From: CAZKGE01 sp964636405
GTDB taxonomy: Bacteria > Bacillota > Clostridia > Christensenellales > CAG-138
Assembly: GCA_964636405.1 (NCBI GenBank)
Contig: CAZWSI010000022.1
Location: 1-27,697, forward strand
Length of the DNA stretch: 27,697 nt
Direction of reading: 5' to 3'
Positions within the stretch are counted from its first letter, which is position 1. The number at the start of each line of letters is the position of its first letter. A model generated the notes under the pieces. It did not search any database. It worked only from the letters and a program-made list of their open reading frames with translations, and was not told where the DNA came from. Of this stretch, positions 15,072-22,745 are shown piece after piece. Both the position numbers and the translations under genes were made by a program.

Positions 15072-15080
15072 AGTATACCA
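15072..15080 (-). promoter_or_regulatory. Extended -10 promoter of spoVB
   Basis: The minus strand reads TGGTATACT, the same nine bases as at mutY. Seven bases separate the hexamer (15072-15077) from the ATG, so transcription should start at or one base before the start codon. No good -35 is visible. Confidence 0.55.
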
Positions 15081-15086
15081 GATTTT

Positions 15087-16367
15087 TCAGATCAGTACCA
15101 TCCCCAATGTCAGAATTCCAACATTGTCGCGGTAAATGGACGGCAAATCGGAAATGGGAAGCGGATTTTGTCCAAGCCCCGCCTCGACGGTATAGCCCGG
15201 CCGGTTGAAATCCTGAATGAACCAATCCTTGTAGCCGGCAAAGGAGCTGGCGTAGGGCGTATCCTCCAGCGCGTAGCCCGAGGCCTGGGAAAAGGCGCGG
15301 GCGATCGTTTCGGCGCGAGGCGGATCGTAATCGAGGAATTTCCAGAAAATGACCTTGCCCTGCGTGTGATAGGAGAGGGTGAGCAGGAAATCGTTTGCGC
15401 GGGTGAACTCGTACACGGCGCGGTTCTCCGGCTCCGCGAGCGGGCGCGCGCCCACGTAATCCCGGGGCCCGGGCCGCGTGAAGCCCTGCGAAAATTTAAT
15501 CTCGCGCGCCCGCTCCCACTCGGCGGGATAGCCCAGATTGAGATCGGTGCCCGCGATGTTCGCCTTCCAGCCGGCGGGGAAGGGGATGGCGGGGTAGAAG
15601 GCTGAAAGCGCCCGCGCCTGCCCGTAATAGCTGTCGTCTTCGGGCAGCGCGCCGGTGACGAGATCCACGCCGTCCGGGTTGACAAGCGGCGTAACGGAAA
15701 GCCGCGTTTTTTTAAACAACGCTTTCGCGTCCTGATCGAAAAGGCGGCCGCCGCCCGCCACGGCCCGCGCGTATTTTTCAAGGAAGAGCAGCAATACGGG
15801 CGCAGTAATCCATTCGTTGGCGTGGTGCGCGCCGTTGTAAAAAAGCGCCTTGTCGCCCGTGCCGAGCGACGCGGTAAGAAGCCGCTTGCCCATCACGCTC
15901 GAGCCGATGCTTTTCACCGAAAGGAAGGGATAGCGCGCGGCGAGACCGTCGAGCAGGAGGGAGGTGAGCGCGTAGGAATACGCAACGTTGTCCGGCACCA
16001 CGGGAAAGCCCAGCGGAATGACGAGCGTCGCGCCTGCGGGAAGGTTTTCCGGCGTAAAACCCGGATTCGCCGTTTCAATGGCGGAAACGCTCGTGTCGTA
16101 GAGCGAGGCCAGACGGGAGAAGGTGTCGCCCGGGCGCAGCACGCGCAGGGTATAGCCCGCAAGATAGGGGAAAAGCTTGCCCCAGGTAAGCCTGCCTGCG
16201 ATACCGTCCGCCGCAAGGCCGCTGTCGCGCTGAAACTGCTCCAGCGCGCGGAGCGTGCGCACGCCAAAAATGCCGTCCAGGCTGCCGGGCGCGTAGCCCG
16301 CCCGCGTGAGCGCGAGCTGTAAATACTGTACGAAGGGACCCCGGTCGGAGAAACGAAGGGTGTCCAT
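15087..16367 (-). CDS. M14 zinc carboxypeptidase with peptidoglycan-binding and LysM domains
   Basis: 426 aa, like gamma-D-glutamyl-diaminopimelate endopeptidase I of sporulating Bacillus. Residues about 1-65 are a PG_binding_1 domain (SLDGIFGVRT..LEQFQRDSGL.ADGI), about 72-117 a LysM (YTLRVLRPGDTFSRLASLYDT...NPG), and about 125-426 the M14 peptidase. Zinc ligands are His182 and Glu185 in HHANEW and His334 in LSYHTQGK; the catalytic Glu is 395 in TVEAGLG. There is no signal peptide, which fits action on the forespore wall or release on lysis. The GGAGGAGG ribosome site is upstream of ATG 16367. Its stop is 22 bases before spoVB, so a common envelope or spore role is plausible. Confidence 0.92.
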   Translation of the reverse strand: MDTLRFSDRGPFVQYLQLALTRAGYAPGSLDGIFGVRTLRALEQFQRDSGLAADGIAGRLTWGKLFPYLAGYTLRVLRPGDTFSRLASLYDTSVSAIETANPGFTPENLPAGATLVIPLGFPVVPDNVAYSYALTSLLLDGLAARYPFLSVKSIGSSVMGKRLLTASLGTGDKALFYNGAHHANEWITAPVLLLFLEKYARAVAGGGRLFDQDAKALFKKTRLSVTPLVNPDGVDLVTGALPEDDSYYGQARALSAFYPAIPFPAGWKANIAGTDLNLGYPAEWERAREIKFSQGFTRPGPRDYVGARPLAEPENRAVYEFTRANDFLLTLSYHTQGKVIFWKFLDYDPPRAETIARAFSQASGYALEDTPYASSFAGYKDWFIQDFNRPGYTVEAGLGQNPLPISDLPSIYRDNVGILTLGMVLI

Positions 16368-16404
16368 ATTCGTGCCGCCTCCTCCATTGCCGACAAGTTT
16401 ATGC

Positions 16405-16433
16405 TCGACAAGGCGCTTGCCGGTTGCTATAAT
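16405..16433 (+). promoter_or_regulatory. Promoter of the SPFH gene
   Basis: TCGACA (16405-16410), 17 bases, perfect TATAAT (16428-16433) with TGC before it. AAGGAGG follows about 25 bases later before ATG 16471. Confidence 0.8.
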
Positions 16434-16470
16434 CTATATAGTATAGAAAACCTGCAAGGAGGATAGAACG

Positions 16471-17775
16471 ATGGGTTTGGTCAAAGCGATAGGCGGCGCC
16501 GTCGGAGGCGTGCTTGCCGATCAATGGCGGGAGTATTTTTACTGTGAGTCGCTGGCGGCGGACGTGCTTGTCAAGAAGGGTCAAAAGCGTACCTCCGGGC
16601 GTTCGTCCAATACCAAAGCGTCCGATAACATCATTTCCAACGGCTCCATCGTGGCGGTCAACGAGGGCCAGTTTATGATGATCGTGGAGCAGGGCAAGGT
16701 CGTGGAGTTCTGCGACGAAACGGGTGAGTTCGTATACGATACCTCCACCGAGCCTTCGCTTCTGTACGGGAGCTTCGGCAACAATATTAAAGACACCTTC
16801 CAGCTCCTCTGGAAGCGCTTCACCTTTGGCGGTGACACGGCCAAGGATCAGCGCGTGTATTACTTTAACAAAAAGGAAATTATCGGCAATAAATACGGCA
16901 CGGCCAACCCCGTTCCGTTCCGCGTGGTCGACAAGAACATCGGGCTCGATATCGATATCGGCATCCGCTGCCACGGCGAGTACTCCTACAAATTCGTCGA
17001 TCCCCTCCTGTTCTACACCAACGTCTGCGGCAACGTGCAGGATTGCTACTACCGCGGCGAGATCGACAGCCAGCTCAAAACCGAGCTCATGACCGCGCTC
17101 CAGCCCGCGTTCGCGAAGATTTCCGATATGGGCATCCGTTACAGCGCCCTGCCCGGCCATACGACCGAGCTTGCCGACGCGCTCAACGAGGCCCTTACCG
17201 AGAAGTGGTCCAAGCTGCGCGGCCTCGCGATTGCGTCCGTGGGCGTAAGCTCCGTGAGCGCCTCCGAAGAGGATGAAAACCGCATCAAGACCCTCCAGCA
17301 GGCGGCGGCGCTGCGCGACCCCACCATGGCGGCCGCCACGCTCGCAAGCGCGCAGGCGCAGGCCATGCAGGATGCGGCCAAGAACGAGAACGCCGGGTCG
17401 TTTATGGCCTTTGCGGGCATGAACATGGCCAATCAGGCGGGCGGCATGAACCCCGCGTCCCTCTTTGGCATGGGGCAGCAGCAGCAACAGCAGCAACAGG
17501 CGGCGCCCGCCGGCTGGGCGTGCGCATGCGGCAAAGCGGGCAACACGGGCAATTTCTGCGCGGAGTGCGGCAACCAAAAGCCGATCGACGGGTGGAAATG
17601 CGAGTGCGGCGCCGTGAACAAGGGCAAGTTCTGCCAGGAATGCGGCAAGTCCAAGCCCGCCGGCGCGTTCCTCTACAAGTGCGACAAGTGCGGCTGGGAG
17701 CCGGAGGACCCCGCCCATCCGCCCAAGTTCTGTCCCGAGTGCGGCGACGTGTTCGACGAGGCCGACAAGAAATAA
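16471..17775 (+). CDS. SPFH-domain / virion-core-like protein with C-terminal zinc ribbons (YdjI-like)
   Basis: 434 aa. Residues 1-about 300 form the SPFH-type domain of the family named after a poxvirus virion-core protein (Bacillus YdjI), with REYFYCESL, NEGQFMMIVEQGK and YYFNKKEIIGNKYGTANP as recognisable blocks; in Bacillus the relative works with PspA at the membrane under envelope stress. About residues 335-345 carry eight glutamines. The C terminus has three zinc ribbons (CACG...CAECG, CECG...CQECG, CDKCG...CPECG). No membrane span is evident, so membrane contact would be peripheral. It is a single-gene unit with strong promoter and terminator. The family call is firm; the stress role is inferred from relatives. 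Confidence 0.88.
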   Translation: MGLVKAIGGAVGGVLADQWREYFYCESLAADVLVKKGQKRTSGRSSNTKASDNIISNGSIVAVNEGQFMMIVEQGKVVEFCDETGEFVYDTSTEPSLLYGSFGNNIKDTFQLLWKRFTFGGDTAKDQRVYYFNKKEIIGNKYGTANPVPFRVVDKNIGLDIDIGIRCHGEYSYKFVDPLLFYTNVCGNVQDCYYRGEIDSQLKTELMTALQPAFAKISDMGIRYSALPGHTTELADALNEALTEKWSKLRGLAIASVGVSSVSASEEDENRIKTLQQAAALRDPTMAAATLASAQAQAMQDAAKNENAGSFMAFAGMNMANQAGGMNPASLFGMGQQQQQQQQAAPAGWACACGKAGNTGNFCAECGNQKPIDGWKCECGAVNKGKFCQECGKSKPAGAFLYKCDKCGWEPEDPAHPPKFCPECGDVFDEADKK

Positions 17776-17807
17776 CCGCTCTCAATCCGAGGGGCTCATA
17801 AAACCAA

Positions 17808-17838
17808 CTCCCGCACCTTGCGTGCGGGGGCTTTTTTT
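17808..17838 (+). terminator. Terminator of the SPFH gene
   Basis: CCCGCAC (17810-17816) pairs with GTGCGGG (17822-17828) around a 5-nt loop, followed by C and seven T. Confidence 0.88.
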
Positions 17839-17928
17839 GTTGCGCGGCTTTCCCAAATTTGAAAGCCCTGTTGCATGTGGACTTATAGCCTTGGCTTTTT
17901 CAAAAACAAAAAGCTATGAAAAGAGCCT

Positions 17929-18092
17929 TGCTGCATGCAAACGGAAAAACCCGGCTTTTCTGAAGAAAAGCGTGCGTGGTTGCATATAAACCAAATATCC
18001 GGCTTTTCTGAAGAAAAGCCGGCGTGGCTGCTAATAAACCAAATATCCGGCTTTTCTTTGGGTGCTTTTGTTTTCTTCGGAAAAGAAAAGGA
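17929..18092 (-). repeat. Modular intergenic repeat, copy A (two 48-bp units, inverted)
   Basis: Read on the minus strand: a hairpin module TCCTTTTCTTTTC...AAAACAAAAG (about 18065-18092), a partial unit, two full 48-bp units each holding the near-palindrome CTTTTCTTCAGAAAAG, and an end module CCGTTTGCATGC (about 17932-17944). A further degraded stretch with another hairpin (GGCTTTTT..AAAAAGC) extends to about 17865. The region 17839-18106 has no credible gene; open frames here arise because 48 is a multiple of three. Confidence 0.8.
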
Positions 18093-18106
18093 TGCCGTAC
18101 GCCCGC

Positions 18107-21046
18107 CTACAGCCGCCCCTGGGCCGTCACCGTCGTATAGCCGCGCAAGCGCTGCTGCAAACTGTCGCGCCGCACGATGGGCATGACGGCGCGCACGAGC
18201 TGCATGCGCGAAATGCCCGTGAGGTTGAGCAGCATGGCGGAGGCGTCCTGCACCGAGGGGCTTTCGTCGAAAATCGCCGTTATGGAATCGTCGCGTATGC
18301 ACAGGCGAATGAGCTTGGTAAAGGGCGTTTCGAGGAAATGCACCGAAAGCCGCAACGTCCATTCGCCGGTGTTTTCCGAGCTGCATTGGAGCCTGACCGC
18401 CACGCGCTGCGTGTCCTCCCGGAGCGTGACCGCGCCCGTGGTATACGCATCGGGCCGGAGCGCAAGCGTGTTTCGGTTCCGCTTTTCGTCAAAGGTGACG
18501 GAAAGCGCGCCGTCTTCCGTCTTGCGGAATACGATATGCTCCAAGCCCTCCGTAAAGTTGTTGCATATGGTTTGCAGGTTTGCCGGAAACAGTCCGCCGA
18601 TGTTCCGCTCGAAGGTATAGACCCGGCCGTCAATCAGCTCCACGAGGGCGGAAAAGGGCGCGGAAACCACGCCCGCCTCATAAAAGGGCACGCGCCCCTT
18701 GCAGGAAAGCCGCGCAAGAAACGCGCGCAGGTGCGAAAGCGCCTCCGGATTTTCGGGGAGGGGTTCGGGCTGCGCGCCTGCAAACGCCGCGTCGATATAG
18801 TCCATCACGCCGCCCTGCGCAAAGAGCCGCGCCGTGCCGGAAAACAGCGTCACGGCCGCGTTGTGCTCGGGCATGGCGAGCATATACTGCCCAAACGCGC
18901 CGTTAAAGAGGAACGCGCCGGGCCGCTTGGTCATCCAGATCTGGTAGCCATAGCCATAGGTGATCTCGCCCTTGGGCGTTTTTATCTGCGGCCGCGTGGC
19001 CTCGCGCACCCATTCCTCGGAAAGCAGGCGTTTTTTCCCGTCCTCGCCATCCCACACGCCGCCGTTGAGATAAAGCATGCCGATTTTCGCGACGCTCTCG
19101 AGCGTGAGCGAAAGCCCCCAGCCGCCCTTCTCCGTGCCCTTTGGGCAGGTTTCCCAGGGCGCGCGCGCGATGCCCAGCGGTTCAAAGAGCCTTGGCCGCA
19201 GATAGTCCGTGAGCGTCTGCCCCGTTTTTTTGCGCACCACCGCGGCGAGCATATAGCTGTTCATGGAATTATATGAAAACGCGGTTCCCGGCTCAAAGAG
19301 CGTGCTCTCCGTGAGGAACTCCCGCACCCAATCCGAGCCCAGCGCCGAACCGACCTCGTTAAAGGCCGAGCCCGTGCTCATGTCCAGCAGTTGCCGCACC
19401 GTGAGCTTATGCGCGGGGTGCAGCGGGTTTTCCGGCGCGCGCTCCGGGAAAATGGCGCAAAGCCGCTCGTCCAGATCCAGCCCGTTCTCGTCCACCAGCA
19501 TGCCCACGGCCGTGGCGGTTACGCTCTTGGAGAGAGAATAGAGCTGGTGCGGCAGCTCCGCTTGATACGGCTCCCAGCACGCCTCCGCCACGACGCAGCC
19601 GTTTTTGACCACGAGCATGCCGTGCGGCTGCGCCTGCGCGTCCACGTCGAGCATGGTAAACAGCCCCTCAAGCGCCGCGCTGGAAATGCCCTGCGATTCG
19701 GGCGTGGCGCGCGGCAGGGACGCATCGCGCTTTGCAAGGGGACGCTTGGGCCGCGTTTCGCGGTTGGGATAGGCGTAGATATGCTGCATGTCCTGCCGAA
19801 GATACCGTCCCACCAGGTCGGCAAAGCGCTTCTCCATGGTTTCGTCCACGGAGGCCAGCCCCCAGCGCAATATGCCCGATTTGCGCTTAAGCGAATACTT
19901 CTCCCGCTCGGTTAATTCCAGATAGCGCGCCTCCACGCCTTCGGTTACCTCGGCCCAGGCGTGCGGGAGGGTGACGCGCGCCCGCTCGCCCATGGCGCGC
20001 AGGGCCCCCGGGTTTGAAAGCGCGCGGGCAATGGCCGCCGCCATCGCCGGGGCGCTGTCCTCCACGCACAGCCCGTTTTCGCCGTCGCGCACGCCCTCGG
20101 CCGGGGCGCTTCCCCGCACGACCAGCGCGGGCGTGCCCATGGCCGCCGCCTCCTGCACGACGAGCCCGGAGGCCATGAGCGGCGCGGGGTAAAGCAGCAA
20201 ATCAGCCGTGGCATACAGGCAGCAGAGCATGCGCTCGTCGGACACGGTTCCCAAAAACCGCGCCACGCCCTGCATGGACAGCTCGCGGATATAATCGCGC
20301 GCGGCCTGTTCATCCGGGCCCTGGCCTACAAAAAGCATTTGAAAGCGCTTGCCCGCCGCCCTGAGCATGGCGGCCGTACGCAAAATGCGCGCCACGCTGC
20401 GATCCATATCGATGCGGCCTACATACAAAAGAATGGGCGCTTGCGTCAGATGAAAGATATCGCGGCAGCGCGCCAGCTCCGCGTCGGAAAGCGCGGGCGC
20501 GTTGCTGCCGCTCGGCATGACCTCCACGCGGCCGTTATAACCCGCCTCGCGGAGCATATCCCCCGCCTGCCCGGACACCGTCCATACCTCGTCGCAGCGC
20601 GTGAAAAAATCCGCCGTGCGCTTGAGGGCGGCCGCGGCAAGGCTCTCATAGGAAATGGAACGGCTCAAATTTTCAAAACAGCTCGGATGAAAGGTTCCAA
20701 TGAGCGGAATGCGCAGCCGTTCGGCCAGCCGCGCCGCCTCCAGGCCCGCCGAGCCGGGGCTGTGCGCGTGCACAATATCGAGCGGAACCCGGTCCATGCG
20801 CGCCACGTAATGCATATCCAGCTCCGCCACACCATAGCGCAGCGCGCGCTTTCCGGGCATTTTCAAGCTGAGGTAATCTACAATTTCAAAGGGATACCGC
20901 CCGCGAAAGCCCGCGTCCGCCGCGGGCGTAACCACATAGCACTCGTGGCCGCGCGCGGACAACGCGCAGGAATACTCATACACCGCGCGGCCAACGCCGT
21001 CGGTAATGGGCAGAAAGGAATCGGTGCACTGGGCAATGCGCAGCAA
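18107..21046 (-). CDS. GT4 glycosyltransferase - serine hydrolase (beta-lactamase-like) fusion
   Basis: 979 aa. I start at TTG 21046, eight bases after AAAGGAGA; the longer frame to 21133 translates the repeat hairpin and should be dropped. Residues 1-about 390 are a GT-B, family 4 transferase (SFLPITDGVGRAVYEYS, VHAHSPGSAGLEAA, LLYVGRIDMDRS, VVQEAAAMGTPALVV); the first Glu of the usual Ex7E motif appears to be Met. After a linker, residues about 445-760 form a class C beta-lactamase-like serine hydrolase with Ser504-x-x-Lys507 (YSLSKS), Tyr592-Asn-Ser594 and an FNGAFGQ block; about 760-979 is a C-terminal domain typical of such hydrolases. No signal peptide or membrane span is visible, although these hydrolases often act outside. 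No frameshift is seen, so the fusion looks genuine. It follows wecE in the same direction and is flanked by inverted repeats. Confidence 0.85.
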   Translation of the reverse strand: MLRIAQCTDSFLPITDGVGRAVYEYSCALSARGHECYVVTPAADAGFRGRYPFEIVDYLSLKMPGKRALRYGVAELDMHYVARMDRVPLDIVHAHSPGSAGLEAARLAERLRIPLIGTFHPSCFENLSRSISYESLAAAALKRTADFFTRCDEVWTVSGQAGDMLREAGYNGRVEVMPSGSNAPALSDAELARCRDIFHLTQAPILLYVGRIDMDRSVARILRTAAMLRAAGKRFQMLFVGQGPDEQAARDYIRELSMQGVARFLGTVSDERMLCCLYATADLLLYPAPLMASGLVVQEAAAMGTPALVVRGSAPAEGVRDGENGLCVEDSAPAMAAAIARALSNPGALRAMGERARVTLPHAWAEVTEGVEARYLELTEREKYSLKRKSGILRWGLASVDETMEKRFADLVGRYLRQDMQHIYAYPNRETRPKRPLAKRDASLPRATPESQGISSAALEGLFTMLDVDAQAQPHGMLVVKNGCVVAEACWEPYQAELPHQLYSLSKSVTATAVGMLVDENGLDLDERLCAIFPERAPENPLHPAHKLTVRQLLDMSTGSAFNEVGSALGSDWVREFLTESTLFEPGTAFSYNSMNSYMLAAVVRKKTGQTLTDYLRPRLFEPLGIARAPWETCPKGTEKGGWGLSLTLESVAKIGMLYLNGGVWDGEDGKKRLLSEEWVREATRPQIKTPKGEITYGYGYQIWMTKRPGAFLFNGAFGQYMLAMPEHNAAVTLFSGTARLFAQGGVMDYIDAAFAGAQPEPLPENPEALSHLRAFLARLSCKGRVPFYEAGVVSAPFSALVELIDGRVYTFERNIGGLFPANLQTICNNFTEGLEHIVFRKTEDGALSVTFDEKRNRNTLALRPDAYTTGAVTLREDTQRVAVRLQCSSENTGEWTLRLSVHFLETPFTKLIRLCIRDDSITAIFDESPSVQDASAMLLNLTGISRMQLVRAVMPIVRRDSLQQRLRGYTTVTAQGRL

Positions 21047-21078
21047 GGCTTTGCTCTCCTTTACACGTTTCTGCGGCG

Positions 21079-21333
21079 TCCTTTTCTTTTCGGGAGAAAA
21101 GAAAAGCCAGGTGTTTCGTTTATATGCAACCACGCACGCTTTTCTTCAGAAAAGCCAGGTGTTTCGTTTATATGCAACCACGCACGCTTTTCTTCAGAAA
21201 AGCCAGGGGTTTCGTTTATATGCAACCACGCACGCTTTTCTTCAGAAAAGCCGGGTGTTTCGTTTATATGCAACCACGCACGCTTTTCTTCAGAAAAGCC
21301 GGGATTCCCTTTTGCGCGCGATGCGCATTGCGC
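21079..21333 (+). repeat. Modular intergenic repeat, copy B (four 48-bp units)
   Basis: A hairpin module, CTTTTCTTTTC (21081-21091) with GAAAAGAAAAG (21096-21106), is followed by four units starting at 21106, 21154, 21202 and 21250. These are identical except for 1-2 bases (GCCAGGTG, GCCAGGGG, GCCGGGTG). Each ends in the near-palindrome CTTTTCTTCAGAAAAG. The end module TCCCTTTTGCGCGCGATGC (from 21306) follows, then a perfect 14-bp palindrome CATCCTATAGGATG at 21337-21350. The 314-base gap between wecE and the fusion gene holds nothing else. Confidence 0.88.
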
Positions 21334-21360
21334 AACATCCTATAGGATGCGCCAAAAGCG

Positions 21361-22491
21361 TTATTCGTAAAACGCGGTCACCGCCTCCGCCACGCGCGCC
21401 ACGGCTTCCGCCGGCAGCCCGTAATACATGGGCAGCCTCAAAAGGCGCTCGCTCTCGCGCGTGGTATACACATCCTCGCCGGCAAAGCGCGAAAAGCGCA
21501 GCCCAGCGGGCGCGGAGTGCAAGGGCACATAATGGAACACGCACCCGATTTCGCGCGCCTTGAGGAAGGCAATCAGCCGTGCGCGCTCCTCGATATCCGC
21601 CGCCTTGATATAGAATATGTGCCCGTTGTGCGCGCAATCCGCCGGAACCGTGGGCAAGTCAATGCGCCCCGCCGCCGCGAGCGGTGCAAGCAGCTCGTAA
21701 TAGCGCTGCCAGCTTGCGAGGCGATCATCGTTGATTTCGTCCGCGCGCTCAAGCTGCGCAAGCAAATACGCCGCGTTCAGCTCGCTTGGCAAAAAGGAGC
21801 TGCCCAGATCCGTCCAGGTATATTTATCCACCTGACCGCGCAAAAACCGGCTGCGGTCGGTGCCCTTTTCGCGCAGAATCTCCGCGCGCTCGATCAGGCC
21901 TTCGTCGTTAATGAGCAGCGCGCCGCCCTCGCCCATGCTGTAATTCTTCGTTTCGTGGAAGGAATAGCAGCCCAGCACGCCAAGGCTGCCCAGCGGGCGG
22001 CCCTTATAGCTGGACATAACGGCCTGCGCCGCGTCCTCCACCACCGCGAGACCGTGCTTTTGCGCAAGGGCCAGTATCGCGTCCATTTCGCACGCCACGC
22101 CCGCGTAATGCATGGGCACGATGGCGCGCGTCCGCTCGGTAATCGCCTGCTCGATGCGCTTCTCGTCGAGATTCATCGTGTCCGGCCGGATATCCACAAA
22201 TACAATCGTCGCCCCGCGCAGCACAAAGGCATTGGCTGTGGAGGAAAATGTGAACGACGGCATGATCACCTCGTCGCCCGGCCCGATGTTGAGCAGCAGC
22301 GCCGCCATATCCAGCGCGTGCGTGCCCGAGGTCGTCAAAAGCGCCTTCTTCGCGCCCGTCTTTTGCGCGAGCCACGCGTCGCAGCGCTTGGTCATGGGTC
22401 CGTCGCCGCAGAGCTTGCGGCTTGCGATAACCTCCGCGATATACGCATCCTCGCCTCCGGTATAGGGCGGAACATTGAAGCTGATATACAT
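21361..22491 (-). CDS. wecE: dTDP-4-amino-4,6-dideoxygalactose transaminase (WecE/RffA)
   Basis: PLP enzyme of the DegT/DnrJ/EryC1 family that moves an amino group from glutamate to dTDP-4-keto-6-deoxyglucose. From ATG 22491 (AAGGGG upstream) it is 376 aa, the length I recall for E. coli WecE, and follows it closely through NVPPYTGGE, SRKLCGDGPMTKRC, LTTSGTHALDMAALLL, GDEVIMPSFTFSSTANAFV, VVEDAAQAVMSSYKGR and GCYSFHETKNYSMGEGGA (Lys in HETKNY binds PLP), RGQVDKYTWTDLGSS and TTRESERLLRLP. The partner genes making the dTDP sugar are not in the window, so it works with enzymes encoded elsewhere. It is probably co-transcribed with the fusion gene. Confidence 0.93.
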   Translation of the reverse strand: MYISFNVPPYTGGEDAYIAEVIASRKLCGDGPMTKRCDAWLAQKTGAKKALLTTSGTHALDMAALLLNIGPGDEVIMPSFTFSSTANAFVLRGATIVFVDIRPDTMNLDEKRIEQAITERTRAIVPMHYAGVACEMDAILALAQKHGLAVVEDAAQAVMSSYKGRPLGSLGVLGCYSFHETKNYSMGEGGALLINDEGLIERAEILREKGTDRSRFLRGQVDKYTWTDLGSSFLPSELNAAYLLAQLERADEINDDRLASWQRYYELLAPLAAAGRIDLPTVPADCAHNGHIFYIKAADIEERARLIAFLKAREIGCVFHYVPLHSAPAGLRFSRFAGEDVYTTRESERLLRLPMYYGLPAEAVARVAEAVTAFYE

Positions 22492-22520
22492 GGATTTTTT
22501 CCCCTTATCCGAAATCGTTC

Positions 22521-22597
22521 GTCCTTTTCTTTTCGGCGGAAAGGAAAAGGCGCGGAACAAAAACCGCGCGTCCCGTTTGCGCGCAATGCATTATGCG
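22521..22597 (+). repeat. Modular intergenic repeat, copy C (no 48-bp unit)
   Basis: The hairpin module GTCCTTTTCTTTTCGG (22521-22536) with GGAAAGGAAAAGG is joined through a short hairpin (CGCGG/CCGCG, 22551-22568) straight to the end module TCCCGTTTGCGCGCAATGC (22571-22589). Both ends match copy B, without the 48-bp core. It lies wholly in the predicted 5' leader of wecE. Confidence 0.75.
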
Positions 22598-22599
22598 TT

Positions 22600-22627
22600 A
22601 GTATAGCACGCGCGCGCGGCGTAAGGC
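22600..22627 (-). promoter_or_regulatory. Promoter of wecE
   Basis: On the minus strand TTGCCT (22622-22627), 16 bases, then TATACT (22600-22605) with TGC before it. Transcription should begin near 22593, so the mRNA leader of about 100 nt consists mostly of repeat copy C. Confidence 0.6.
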
Positions 22628-22681
22628 AACCTCGCGCCATGCGCGAAACGCGCGCCACTGCAGGGCGCCGCCTGCCGCGCC

Positions 22682-22709
22682 AAAAAAACCGCGCGCAAAA
22701 CACGCGCGG
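22682..22709 (-). terminator. Terminator of the LRR/Ig surface protein gene
   Basis: On the minus strand CCGCGCG (22703-22709) pairs with CGCGCGG (22689-22695) around a 7-nt loop and runs into seven T (22682-22688). Confidence 0.8.
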
Positions 22710-22745
22710 CTTTCGCCCGGTTTGTTCGTCGAAGAAGGTCATGCG

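Noticed and set aside
16399..17718. 439-aa minus-strand open frame opposite the SPFH gene
   Set aside because: Shadow frame; SPFH and CxxC motifs, promoter and terminator all support the plus strand.
17935..18186. Repeat protein with 16-residue units (HINETPGFSEEKRAWL type), also at 21061-21273 on the minus strand
   Set aside because: The 48-bp unit is a multiple of three and free of stops in several frames, so open frames appear on both strands; none has a ribosome site or a sensible end.
21047..21133. N-terminal extension of the GT4-hydrolase fusion
   Set aside because: It is translated from the repeat hairpin; a good ribosome site precedes the TTG at 21046 and the GT4 fold starts there.
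21079..21333. CRISPR array
   Set aside because: The whole 48-bp unit is repeated, with no unique spacers, and no cas genes are near.
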